The position numbers and the translations under genes were made by a program. Shown piece by piece: positions 1 to 8,065 of a DNA stretch of 64,000 nt. The stretch is taken from positions 58,538-122,537 of the forward strand of contig NZ_JAGIPX010000025.1 in the NCBI RefSeq assembly GCF_017814945.1, in the 5' to 3' direction. Each line of letters begins with the position of its first letter. Within the stretch, counting starts at the first letter, position 1. The notes below the pieces were generated by a model. It was not told where the DNA came from, ran no database searches, and saw only the letters and a list, made by a program, of their open reading frames with translations. The stretch is from Paraburkholderia sp. LEh10 (GTDB taxonomy: Bacteria > Pseudomonadota > Gammaproteobacteria > Burkholderiales > Burkholderiaceae).

Positions 1-13
1 GATCCTGCTGGAA

Positions 14-334
14 ATGGGCCGGACCCTCTGGTACCTGCGGGCGATCCTGGCTGGCCTTCTGGTGCTGTATGTCCTGTTGACGATCGGCATGTACTACTAC
101 GGCAGTCCCGTCGAGACAGCCAACCGGACGCCTTCGCCGATGAGCGAAACCGTGTATTTCTGCGCGATCACGGCACTGACCATCGGGTACGGCGACGTCG
201 TGCCGACCTCGACGCTCGGCCGGATCGATGCGGTCTTGCTCGGCCTGATCGGGTTGGTGTTCACCGGGTTGATCGTCGCAGCAGCCGTTCGGGGTGTGCA
301 GGAAGCCGCGCGCCGGGCGGGCGCAGCGGACTAG
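14..334 (+). CDS. Small two-helix potassium/ion channel protein (Ion_trans_2 type)
   Basis: The 106-residue product has the minimal layout of a two-transmembrane ion channel: helix 1 about residues 7-28, a pore loop, and helix 2 about 72-92. The pore loop carries the selectivity filter TIGYGD at residues 56-61, the hallmark of K+ channels. It should sit in the inner membrane and conduct K+, probably as a tetramer. No ligand-binding RCK domain follows; the protein ends in a short basic/alanine tail. The reading frame is open to the left window edge, so the true start could lie outside the window. The ATG at 14 gives a complete family-length product. Confidence 0.8.
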   Translation: MGRTLWYLRAILAGLLVLYVLLTIGMYYYGSPVETANRTPSPMSETVYFCAITALTIGYGDVVPTSTLGRIDAVLLGLIGLVFTGLIVAAAVRGVQEAARRAGAAD

Positions 335-454
335 CGGCACCGGCTGCTGTTGCGGCGTATGCCGTGATGCACGGGACACGCCGCGTCCCGTTCGCTGCGA
401 GCAGATCGAATCCTGCCGTAAGCTGTCACGCTAGTGTTAGGGGTGGACGCCGAC

Positions 455-1450
455 ATGAGTGAGCAGACGCTTGATACATTCGAAGTCGAACAGTTGATCC
501 CGGATTTCACCGCGCCCGCGATGACGCAAGTCAGTCCCGAGCGCGAAACGATCGACGCCGCCGAGGTCAACTCGCGGCAGTGGACGAGCCGCGTCGCGGG
601 GCCGTTCAAGCCGGGGTCCGAAGTCCATTTGCGCGAGACCTGCCGGATGTTTCGCGAGACGTTCAATCCCTATCGCCCATCGGTGCTCCACTGGCCGACG
701 CTCGAGCCGGATGCGCTGGCTCGCATCGTAGCGCTGCCGATCTGGGACATCGCCGTGCAGACGGAAGGCAAGGCGAGACTGCGCATGGCCGCCTATGCCG
801 CCAGCATCGACGAGCCCGAGATGCGCTACGCGCTCGCGCTGAATGCGTGGGAAGAAAATCGCCATAAGGAAGTGTTGTCGCGCATGGTCGCCGCGTATGG
901 CATCGCGTTGGTGAACGAAGCGCCGTATGAGTATCCGAAAGACGTCGAATGGGCCTATCTGGTGACGGGCTATAGCGAGTGCATCGACAGCTTTTTCGCG
1001 TTCGGCCTGTTCAAGGTAGCGCATCGCTCGGGGCTGTTTCCTCCTGAACTGATCGACACGTTCGAGCCGGTGATGCAGGAAGAGTGCCGGCATATCCTGC
1101 TGTTTGCGAACTGGCTCGCGTGGCATCGCGCAAGCCTGTCGTGGTGGCGGCGGATTTGCTTCGAACTGAAGGTCGTTGCGGTGTGGGCATTTCTCGGCTG
1201 GGAGCGGATCGGACTCGCGCGCTCGATCGACGCGGACGGCAACGAACAGAAGCAGGACAACAACTTCACGGTGAACGGCGCGCAGGCGGTGTCCCGTGCG
1301 GAGGTCGACGTGCGTGAACTGATGATGTTGTGCCTGCAGGAGAACGATCGACGGTTCTCGGGTTATGACGCACGCCTGTTGCGGCCGCAGACGATGCCGA
1401 AGCTCGTGCGCTTCGTGCTGCGATTCATGCGAAACGGGCAGGCGCGGTGA
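455..1450 (+). CDS. Ferritin-like di-iron domain protein of unknown substrate
   Basis: The product has 331 residues from the ATG at 455. A GTG at 434 in the same frame would add seven residues, but a G-rich stretch sits just before 455. Seen in the protein: an E at about 104, an ExxH pair in EENRH (134/137), an E at 175 in the YSECID helix, and a second ExxH in EECRH (210/213). E...ExxH...E...ExxH is the ligand signature of ferritin-like di-iron carboxylate proteins, so an oxygenase, desaturase-like or oxidase role is likely. The substrate cannot be read from the sequence. Its stop overlaps the start of the next gene (GTGA), which suggests translational coupling to the beta-galactosidase. The pairing is odd because no sugar chemistry needs a di-iron enzyme. 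Confidence 0.65.
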   Translation: MSEQTLDTFEVEQLIPDFTAPAMTQVSPERETIDAAEVNSRQWTSRVAGPFKPGSEVHLRETCRMFRETFNPYRPSVLHWPTLEPDALARIVALPIWDIAVQTEGKARLRMAAYAASIDEPEMRYALALNAWEENRHKEVLSRMVAAYGIALVNEAPYEYPKDVEWAYLVTGYSECIDSFFAFGLFKVAHRSGLFPPELIDTFEPVMQEECRHILLFANWLAWHRASLSWWRRICFELKVVAVWAFLGWERIGLARSIDADGNEQKQDNNFTVNGAQAVSRAEVDVRELMMLCLQENDRRFSGYDARLLRPQTMPKLVRFVLRFMRNGQAR

Positions 1451-3327
1451 GTTCGGCGAACATGTCGGCCGCTCAACACGCGAATCGCGCGCATGCGTTT
1501 GCCTTCGCCAGAAACGGCGATGGTTTCCTGCTGGACAGCAAGCCGTTTCAGATCCGCAGCGGAGAAATGCACCCCGCGCGGATTCCTGCCGAATACTGGC
1601 GGCATCGCATCCAGATGGCGAAGGCGATGGGGATGAACACCATCGCCTTGTACGTGATGTGGAATTATCACGAGACAAGCGAAGGCGTCTTCGATTTTCA
1701 TACAGGCAACCGCGACATCGGGAAATTCATTCGGCTGTGTCACGAAGAGGGCATGTGGGTATTGCTCAGGCCGGGCCCTTACGTGTGCGCCGAATGGGAT
1801 CTCGGCGGCATTGCGTCGTGGCTGTTGCGCTACCCGGATATCCAGTTGCGCACGGATTCCGCGACTGATCCGCGTTATATGCAGGCCGTCGGGCGATACT
1901 TCGACGCGCTCATTGCGCACGTGCGGCCATTGATGGCGGCAAACGGCGGCCCGATCCTGATGATCCAGATCGAGAACGAATTCGGATCGTTCGACAGCAA
2001 TCCTGCGTACCTCGAAGAGCTCAGGCAGCTTTGGATTCGCGCGGGCATCCACGGGCCGTTCTATACGGAAGACGGTCTCGTTCAACTTCAGCAGAACGGG
2101 AGCACTATCGTCGATGGCGCAATCGCGTTGAGCAACGGCGACGCGGCGCAGATCGAAGCGGTGCGCAGCGCATTTCCGCGCGTGCCTGCGATGGCGGGCG
2201 AAGTCTATCCGGGCTGGCTCACGCACTGGGGCGACGATGTGCTGCAAGGCACGAATGTCGATCTCTCGTCCACGCTCGAAGAACTGATGCGAAAGAACCT
2301 GTCGTTCAACCTGTATGTGATTCACGGCGGGACGAGCTTCGGTTTTTATGCGGGTGCGAATGTCGACGACGCGGGCGTTTATCAACCCGACATCACGAGC
2401 TATGACTATGCGGCGCCCATTAGCGAGCAAGGCGTGGCGACGGCCCGGTACATGACGTACCGCGGCATCATCGCGCGCTATCTTTCGACGCCTTTGCCGG
2501 AAGTGCCTGCCGCGATCCCGACAATCGGCACGATGAGTTCGAACGCGAATCGCCCACTGATGCCGCAACCTTACGCGTCACTCTGGGACAACCTGCCGTC
2601 GGCGCTACCCCTCTCTCACACCGTGAACCCGCAGCCGTTCGACATGTACGGCCAGGCGTACGGCTTCGCGCTATACCGGAAGACGCTCGCTCATTATCGA
2701 GGCGGCCTGCTCGACATCGGCGACGTTCACGACTATGCGTCCGTCTTTGTCGGCGACGCCTATGTGGGCAGCGTCTCTCGCGCGCGCATGCCGGAAGACC
2801 GCGCGTTGCCGCTGAATGTCGTGCGTCGCGAGCCGCTCGCGCTGCCAATGCCGTCGTCAACGCAAGAGCATGCTGCGGTGCTGGACATCCTTGTCGAAGG
2901 CATGGGGCGCGTGAATTACGGGCACGCGATGATCGACCGCAAGGGCATCGTCGATTGCGTCAGGTTGAGCGATTCGCCGGAATCGAGTGACGTGCTGACC
3001 GGCTGGGAAGTCGTGCTGCTGCCGATGAGCACTGCGTTCATCGAGAACTTGCGTCCTGTCTGCTCCAATCCGGACAAGGCGGGACTGTTCTTCCGCGCGA
3101 CGTTGTCGCTCGATGCCGCGTGCGACCTCTATCTGGACATGAGCGAATGGACGAAAGGCGTGGTCTGGGTCAATGGACACAATCTTGGCCGATACTGGAA
3201 TATCGGCCCGCAAACGCGGCTCTATTGTCCCGCGCCCTGGCTCAGGCGCGGAGATAACGCGGTCACGATTTTCGATCTGCACCAGACGGTAGCGAAGCCG
3301 ATCGAACTGGCGTCGACGCTGTCATAG
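1447..3327 (+). CDS. Glycoside hydrolase family 35 beta-galactosidase
   Basis: This 626-residue protein begins with the GH35 TIM barrel (about residues 25-345), with the motifs SGEMHPARIP, RPGPYVCAEWD and IENEFG. In IENEFG, E178 is the expected acid/base. E252 in GEVYPGWLTHWG is the expected nucleophile. C-terminal beta domains follow, including the usual VWVNGHNLGRYW segment near the end. There is no signal peptide, so it is probably cytoplasmic, releasing terminal beta-linked galactose from imported oligosaccharides. The GTG start overlaps the upstream stop by 4 nt; an ATG at 1462 is an alternative. It converges with the alpha-galactosidase gene with only 14 bp between stops. Confidence 0.88.
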   Translation: MSSANMSAAQHANRAHAFAFARNGDGFLLDSKPFQIRSGEMHPARIPAEYWRHRIQMAKAMGMNTIALYVMWNYHETSEGVFDFHTGNRDIGKFIRLCHEEGMWVLLRPGPYVCAEWDLGGIASWLLRYPDIQLRTDSATDPRYMQAVGRYFDALIAHVRPLMAANGGPILMIQIENEFGSFDSNPAYLEELRQLWIRAGIHGPFYTEDGLVQLQQNGSTIVDGAIALSNGDAAQIEAVRSAFPRVPAMAGEVYPGWLTHWGDDVLQGTNVDLSSTLEELMRKNLSFNLYVIHGGTSFGFYAGANVDDAGVYQPDITSYDYAAPISEQGVATARYMTYRGIIARYLSTPLPEVPAAIPTIGTMSSNANRPLMPQPYASLWDNLPSALPLSHTVNPQPFDMYGQAYGFALYRKTLAHYRGGLLDIGDVHDYASVFVGDAYVGSVSRARMPEDRALPLNVVRREPLALPMPSSTQEHAAVLDILVEGMGRVNYGHAMIDRKGIVDCVRLSDSPESSDVLTGWEVVLLPMSTAFIENLRPVCSNPDKAGLFFRATLSLDAACDLYLDMSEWTKGVVWVNGHNLGRYWNIGPQTRLYCPAPWLRRGDNAVTIFDLHQTVAKPIELASTLS

Positions 3328-3341
3328 CACGCCGTAGATGC

Positions 3342-5306
3342 TTACGCACGCACACCGCCAACAGGCGTTAGTTCGAGCGTCAGCACCTGAAATGGATCGA
3401 GGTGAATCGTCTGTGGGCTGTCCGCGTCCCAGACGGATGGAACGTTCAGGTTCGAATCCGCAAATGGACGATGCGCGCTGAAACGCCCCGCAACGCGCAC
3501 AGGCAGTTCGAGATGCGCTCTCAGATCGAGCCGGAAATCGTTCGCGCGTTCGTGCGGATTGCGCAGCGTGACGATCGCTTTCGACGGCGTCCATGCGGCC
3601 CAGCCGTAGACATCGAGTTCATCGGGCGCACCGCCTATCCAGTGACAATCGCGCAGCACGTCAGCGTTTGCGCGCGCCCAGCGGGCGGCTTCGGCGAGCA
3701 CGTCCCAATCGCGCGTCTGCAGCAACGGCGGCGTGATGTAAAGCTCCTGCAATTGCGTTCCGCTGCCGAAGTACGAGCGCACTTCATGCGGGAAAGCCTG
3801 TGCGGGATCGCTGTTGAGCCCGTCGTTTTCGCGCGCAAAGATGATGCCGTGAAGCATCAGCGAATTGAGCGGAAAAAGTGGACTCCGGCATACGACGTTG
3901 CGATAGGTCTGCGTATCGCGATAGGTGATCCAGCGTTCGCGATCGCTGCCCACGCCGGCGAAACCATAATCGGCGCCGTCGCGCCAGATCGAATCGACAT
4001 ACCTGAGCCAGAACGGCGACGCGAGTGTGCCCGTCGAGAGATTGACGAAGAGATCGTGCTTCGCGCGGCGCAGATCTTCGATCAGTTCGACTGCCGCGTC
4101 CCAATCGCTGTTGAAGCGGCTGCCGGCAACGACGGTGCTCGCGTTGCCCGTGCCGTCCAGCTTGAAGTGATTGACGCCATGTGTGTCGAGCAGATCCGTC
4201 GCGGCTTCGTGGAAGCGCCGGTAATACGTCGGGCCTGAGAGTGCGAATCCGTCGCCGACGGTCTCGTAGCCGGCGGCGCGGCCACGCGTCACGCGCTCCG
4301 TTCGGGGCGGACCATAGCCGCCCCACGGCGACAGCCACACGCCTGGCGCCGCGCCATAGCGCGCGGCGGCTTCCTTCAAGGGCACGAAACCGTCGGGAAA
4401 TGCGTCGTTGAATGTCCAGTTGCCGCTGTAGTCGTCCCAGCCGTCGTCGAAGACGAAGGAGTCGAGTTGCACGGCGCGCTTTTCATGCAACTCGCGACCC
4501 ACTGCATGAATGCGCTCGATCGCTTGTTCCTGCGTGTATGCCGTGAGGAAGCCGATGTCGTACCAGGAGTTGTAATGCAGAAAAGGACGATACGGACGCG
4601 CCCGTTCCAGTTCGAGGTACGCAGCAAAATCGCGGCGCAACTGGCCGTGATCAAACACACCGGCGACCGCCGAATAAGCGAGCGTCTTGAGTTTTTCGAG
4701 CGGCAGGTCGCGTGTCACTGTCAGGCTGGCCGTGCCGTCGCTCACCCTGCTTTCCGCCATCGGCAGTTCGAAGCCCAGATAGATATTGCCGTCGATAACG
4801 GGCACCGCTTTCAGTTCGCCCGCTTTTTGCGCGTCACGCGCGGCGGTCTGAAAGAGCGACACGGACGCGATGGGCTCGTCGCACAGCAGCGCGGTGATGA
4901 ACAGATGCTGGCGAAGATAACGCGCGTCCTCGCGCTGCTCCACGCACCACTCGACGCGCAAACGATTATCGGTGTCGCCAAGTACGGCGCGCACCCGTTT
5001 GCCGGCGCGGCGCTCGGCTTGCCGTAGCGCATTGCCGCGTGCAGGCAGTGCTTCTTCGCGTGGCGGCTCGATCAGTTGCAATTCAGCTGCGCCTCGCGTG
5101 AGGCCGTCAGCGAAGGTGAGCGCATACGGCGCGCTCACCGATAGACTTCGGCCATGCACGCGGTCGACGATGACAAAATCGGCCAGACAACGCCCGGCAA
5201 TCTTCCAGCTCAACGCAATGGCCGAATTGCCGAACACGTATCGATCGCCGGTCACCTGCAAGACGGGGGCGCCTGGTTGTTCAGATGGAGCGTCGCTCGC
5301 GTGCAT
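3342..5306 (-). CDS. GH36-like alpha-galactosidase
   Basis: The 654-residue product starts at the ATG at 5306. The frame stays open upstream, but that stretch overlaps the ABM gene and shows no protein-like features. The barrel carries YNSWYD (245-250), FDDGWDD (286-292) and FKLDG (381-385), where D384 is the expected nucleophile. SIWRDGADYG further on probably supplies the acid/base Asp. This is the clan GH-D/GH36 layout, so it likely cleaves alpha-galactosides (raffinose/melibiose type). No export signal is visible. Together with the convergent GH35 enzyme it forms a small galactoside-degrading locus, but no sugar transporter or sugar regulator lies beside it. Substrate specificity is inference. 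Confidence 0.75.
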   Translation of the reverse strand: MHASDAPSEQPGAPVLQVTGDRYVFGNSAIALSWKIAGRCLADFVIVDRVHGRSLSVSAPYALTFADGLTRGAAELQLIEPPREEALPARGNALRQAERRAGKRVRAVLGDTDNRLRVEWCVEQREDARYLRQHLFITALLCDEPIASVSLFQTAARDAQKAGELKAVPVIDGNIYLGFELPMAESRVSDGTASLTVTRDLPLEKLKTLAYSAVAGVFDHGQLRRDFAAYLELERARPYRPFLHYNSWYDIGFLTAYTQEQAIERIHAVGRELHEKRAVQLDSFVFDDGWDDYSGNWTFNDAFPDGFVPLKEAAARYGAAPGVWLSPWGGYGPPRTERVTRGRAAGYETVGDGFALSGPTYYRRFHEAATDLLDTHGVNHFKLDGTGNASTVVAGSRFNSDWDAAVELIEDLRRAKHDLFVNLSTGTLASPFWLRYVDSIWRDGADYGFAGVGSDRERWITYRDTQTYRNVVCRSPLFPLNSLMLHGIIFARENDGLNSDPAQAFPHEVRSYFGSGTQLQELYITPPLLQTRDWDVLAEAARWARANADVLRDCHWIGGAPDELDVYGWAAWTPSKAIVTLRNPHERANDFRLDLRAHLELPVRVAGRFSAHRPFADSNLNVPSVWDADSPQTIHLDPFQVLTLELTPVGGVRA

Positions 5307-5353
5307 GGAATGCCTTATCGGTCGAATGACGGGAAGGCCGAACGACGCGTGAA

Positions 5354-5668
5354 TTACTTCACGGTCTGAAGCACCTCGAACCCTTCGAATTCCGGATGCC
5401 CGAGGTAAAGCGGGCGCGACTGGTGGCCCGCGTTCCGATGCGCGGCGCGAAACGCCTCTGACTGGGTCCACGCGTCGAATGCCGCGCGATCCGCCCAGAT
5501 GGTATGGCTCGAATACAGCACGTGATCGTCGCGTTGCGGACCCTTCAGAAGATGAAACTCGATAAAGCCGGGGACATCTTTCAGGTGCGTGTCCCGCGTG
5601 GTCCACACTTCTTCGAACGCGCTTTCCGAACCCAACGCCACCTTGAACCGGTTCATTGCAATGAACAT
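5354..5668 (-). CDS. Antibiotic biosynthesis monooxygenase (ABM) domain protein
   Basis: The protein is a 104-residue single-domain ferredoxin-like fold of the ABM family. Visible features are the N-terminal MNRFKV strand, FEEVWTTRDTHL, the central VPGFIEFHLLKG, and the SSHTIWADRAAFDAW segment typical of HmoA/ABM heme-degrading or quinol monooxygenases. The start at 5668 is chosen because AGGAGC lies 7-12 nt upstream. An ATG at 5722 would add residues without family similarity. It ends just downstream of the alpha-galactosidase start and reads the same way, so it could be the first gene of a small operon, but functional linkage is not evident. HmoA/IsdG-like heme degradation is possible, not proven. 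Confidence 0.75.
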   Translation of the reverse strand: MFIAMNRFKVALGSESAFEEVWTTRDTHLKDVPGFIEFHLLKGPQRDDHVLYSSHTIWADRAAFDAWTQSEAFRAAHRNAGHQSRPLYLGHPEFEGFEVLQTVK

Positions 5669-5797
5669 GACTCTTGCTCCTGGATGACTGCGATGTTCAG
5701 CGAATCGGACAGCTTCCGGCACGGCGGCACCGGAAGCCTTCGGAGGCAGTATACGCAGAAGATCTGAGGAGCGCGCGCCGTATCGGCGATGCTCGCG

Positions 5798-7057
5798 TTA
5801 CCGGCTGCGCGCCCACTGCGCGAAGCCGGCGCACGCAACCAGCAGCGAGCCCGTGGCGAAGAACACGGAATGAAGTCCGAGATGGACGGCAATCTGTCCG
5901 CCGATCATGGGGCCGAGCACCTGTCCGCTGAATTGGGCGGATTGCAGGTAGCCGAGCATCTGGCCCGTCTTGCTTTCGTCGACGGCATGTCGGGCGAGCT
6001 TCGCGATTGCGGGCAGAAGCCCTGCGAGCGACATGCCCATCAGCGCGCGCAGGCCGGCCAGTTGCCACCATTGATGCACGAACGCTTGCGGAATCATCAC
6101 GAGGCCTGTCACGACGAGGCAGCCGATGATCACGTTCCAGCCGCCGATACGATCCGCCAGCGCGCCCAGCCGCGCCGCCGTGAACATGCTGCCGAACGCG
6201 GAGCAAGCCATCACGACGCCCGCGATGCGCGCCAACTGGTCGGGCTTCACGCCGAGGCTGCCGACATAGACCGTGATCACCGGTTCGATCGACATGTTGG
6301 CCAGCAGAACCATCATCGCTGTCGCGAGCAACGCGCCGACCACGGCATGGTTGGTGCGCGGCGCGCCCGTTGCGGACGCGGCGGCCGCTTTGTGCTTCGC
6401 ATCGGTGGCGGGCTGGAAGTCTTCCTTGACGACGAAGATCGTCAACAGCGCGGCCACGGCGATCACTGCGCCGCCCGCGAAGAACGTGCCGCGAATGCCG
6501 ATCCAGCCCGGCAACAGACCGCCGATCAACGGTCCCACCAGGTTGCCCGCGAGCGCGCCCGTCGACAGCAGGCCGAGCGCCCATCCGGCGCGCTCGCGCG
6601 GCGCCTGGGTGCCGACCATCACCGTCGACGCCGATGCATATCCACCGACAAGACCGGCTATCAGACGCAGCCCGACGAGTTCATAGACATTGTGCGCGAC
6701 GCCGATCAGCGACATCACGACGGCCATGCCGACGGCCGCGCGGATCAGCATCGGCTTGCGCCCGTAACGGTCGGCAAGGCGTCCCCACAGCGGCGCGGTG
6801 ACGGCCGTGCCGAGAAACGTCGCGCCGAACGCGACGCCCGACCACTGGATCACGTCGGCCTGCGATTCGACGCCAAGCTGCTTCACATAGAGGGGCAGGA
6901 ACGGCAGCAGCATGCTGAGGCTGACCAGCGTCGTGAAAGAGCCGAATACGCAGACGAACAGATTGCGCATCCAGTACTTTTGATTGCGCTCCGAATAGCC
7001 GATGGGCGAGACATCCGGCGCGGCGCGCAACGCAAACGAGTTCGACGGCTGGTTCAT
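5798..7057 (-). CDS. MFS drug/proton antiporter (DHA1 type)
   Basis: The 419-residue product has twelve predicted transmembrane segments. The loop 2-3 motif A (GRLADRYGRKPM) and the GPLIGG-type motif C mark it as a proton-driven efflux permease of the DHA1 branch. A central basic/alanine loop separates the two six-helix halves. AAGGAAG lies 7 nt before the ATG. The start codon overlaps the stop of a 36-codon upstream ORF (ATGA), so translation of the transporter may be coupled to that leader. Upstream in the same direction lie an SDR and a LysR gene, which fits a LysR-controlled export or detoxification operon. Confidence 0.85.
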   Translation of the reverse strand: MNQPSNSFALRAAPDVSPIGYSERNQKYWMRNLFVCVFGSFTTLVSLSMLLPFLPLYVKQLGVESQADVIQWSGVAFGATFLGTAVTAPLWGRLADRYGRKPMLIRAAVGMAVVMSLIGVAHNVYELVGLRLIAGLVGGYASASTVMVGTQAPRERAGWALGLLSTGALAGNLVGPLIGGLLPGWIGIRGTFFAGGAVIAVAALLTIFVVKEDFQPATDAKHKAAAASATGAPRTNHAVVGALLATAMMVLLANMSIEPVITVYVGSLGVKPDQLARIAGVVMACSAFGSMFTAARLGALADRIGGWNVIIGCLVVTGLVMIPQAFVHQWWQLAGLRALMGMSLAGLLPAIAKLARHAVDESKTGQMLGYLQSAQFSGQVLGPMIGGQIAVHLGLHSVFFATGSLLVACAGFAQWARSR

Positions 7058-7164
7058 GCTGAACTTCCTTGCGTGAGCGGGATGAGCGGGATGAGCGGGA
7101 TGAGCGGGATGAGCGGGACAAACGGCGTTGCATCAGGCGTTGCATCAAGAACTGCGTCCTGCAT
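7054..7164 (-). CDS. Putative 36-residue leader peptide with Pro-Leu-Ile repeat
   Basis: A short ORF begins at an ATG at 7164 preceded by CGGAGCAGTCC (GGAG, good spacing). It ends with TGA overlapping the ATG of the MFS gene. The predicted peptide starts MQDAVLDATPDATP, runs through PLI repeated about four and a half times, and ends TQGSSA. The repeated part comes from a 9-bp tandem repeat, so gain or loss of units keeps the frame. The context (leader, coupled stop/start, efflux gene) is that of regulatory uORFs before drug exporters, but no experimental or family support is visible. Alternatively this is noise created by a simple-sequence repeat. Confidence 0.4.
   Translation of the reverse strand: MQDAVLDATPDATPFVPLIPLIPLIPLIPLTQGSSA
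7073..7117. repeat. 9-bp tandem repeat, five units
   Basis: There are four exact copies of ATGAGCGGG (7082-7117) preceded by one variant copy GTGAGCGGG (7073-7081). On the minus strand the repeat lies 16-60 nt before the MFS start codon and encodes Pro-Leu-Ile inside the leader ORF. Such an array is prone to slippage. Confidence 0.95.
7124..7147. repeat. 12-bp tandem duplication
   Basis: Two exact, adjacent copies of GGCGTTGCATCA. They lie inside the same leader ORF, just upstream of the 9-bp array on the minus strand, and encode the doubled DATP segment. Confidence 0.9.
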
Positions 7165-7238
7165 GGACTGCTCCGTGTTGGGGAAGAGTCGGCGTGCGTA
7201 GCGGGCGACCTGGTGGACGCGCGACGGGGATCGATCCG

Positions 7239-7949
7239 TCAGCCGCCGACGTTGCTGCCGCCGTCGACGTGCAGGATCTCGCCCGTCACGAAGGCCGCCG
7301 ATTCCAGATACAGCACGGCCTCGGCAATGTCGGCCACTTCGCCTAGATGGCCTAGCGGATGGATGCGGGCGAGCGCTTCGTGCCTTTCGCGCGGATGCAT
7401 CGGCGTCTTGATGATGCCCGGCGCGACCGCGTTGATGCGGACGCCGCGCGATGCATACTCGATCGCGAGCGAGCGCGTGACGGCGTTCAGGCCGCCCTTG
7501 GTCAGCGCGGCCATCGCGGCGGGCCGCACGGAGAGCGGCCGGTCGACGAGGCTCGCGGTGATGTTCACGACATGGCCGCTGCGTCGCCTGCTCATTTCGG
7601 CCAGTGCGCGCTGCGTGATATGAAAGAAGCCGTGCACGTTGATCGACATGACGGTCTCGTAGTCTTGCGCGGTGTATTCCTCGAACGGCTTCGCGATGAA
7701 AATCCCCGCGTTGTTGACGAGCGTGTCGAGCCTGCCGAAGCGTTCGAGCGCGACCGAGATCACGTTTTGCGCGGTCTGCGGGTCGGCGATGTCGCCTTGC
7801 ACGGTGGCGACATCGGGGTCGTCGCTGGGCCGGATTGCGCGCGACGTCGCCACCACGCGGAAATTGCGGTCGCGATACGCATTCACCAGCCCCGCGCCAA
7901 TGCCTTGCGACGCGCCCGTGACGATCACCACTTTCTGTTCGGCACCCAT
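7239..7949 (-). CDS. Short-chain dehydrogenase/reductase lacking the canonical catalytic Tyr
   Basis: The 236-residue Rossmann-fold SDR has the cofactor motif TGASQGIG (12-19), NNAG (about 88-91) and a C-terminal VDGG. The Ser of the active site is present (NITASL). The usual YxxxK is replaced by AxxxK (segment MAALTKGG), so the proton-donating Tyr is missing at the expected place. It may use another residue or may be a non-catalytic or altered-specificity member. It lies between a LysR gene (116 bp upstream) and the leader/MFS pair on the same strand, so co-regulation is likely. The product is probably cytoplasmic and NAD(P)-binding; the substrate is unknown. Confidence 0.8.
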   Translation of the reverse strand: MGAEQKVVIVTGASQGIGAGLVNAYRDRNFRVVATSRAIRPSDDPDVATVQGDIADPQTAQNVISVALERFGRLDTLVNNAGIFIAKPFEEYTAQDYETVMSINVHGFFHITQRALAEMSRRRSGHVVNITASLVDRPLSVRPAAMAALTKGGLNAVTRSLAIEYASRGVRINAVAPGIIKTPMHPRERHEALARIHPLGHLGEVADIAEAVLYLESAAFVTGEILHVDGGSNVGG

Positions 7950-8065
7950 GGCCTGCTCCTTGAACTACTGGGCCCGGCGGACCCGATGTAGATGGAGCAA
8001 GTCTAGATTGAGCCGACCGGAGAGAGAATCCACGCGGCGCGATAGACATTCTTCCGCGAAGCGGT

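Noticed and set aside
3328..3341. Terminator between the convergent beta- and alpha-galactosidase genes
   Set aside because: The 14-bp gap has no hairpin or T-run.
5789..7201. Long plus-strand ORF (470 codons) ending in Ser-Gly-Met repeats
   Set aside because: It is antisense to the MFS gene; the repeats come from the 9-bp array. No family features.
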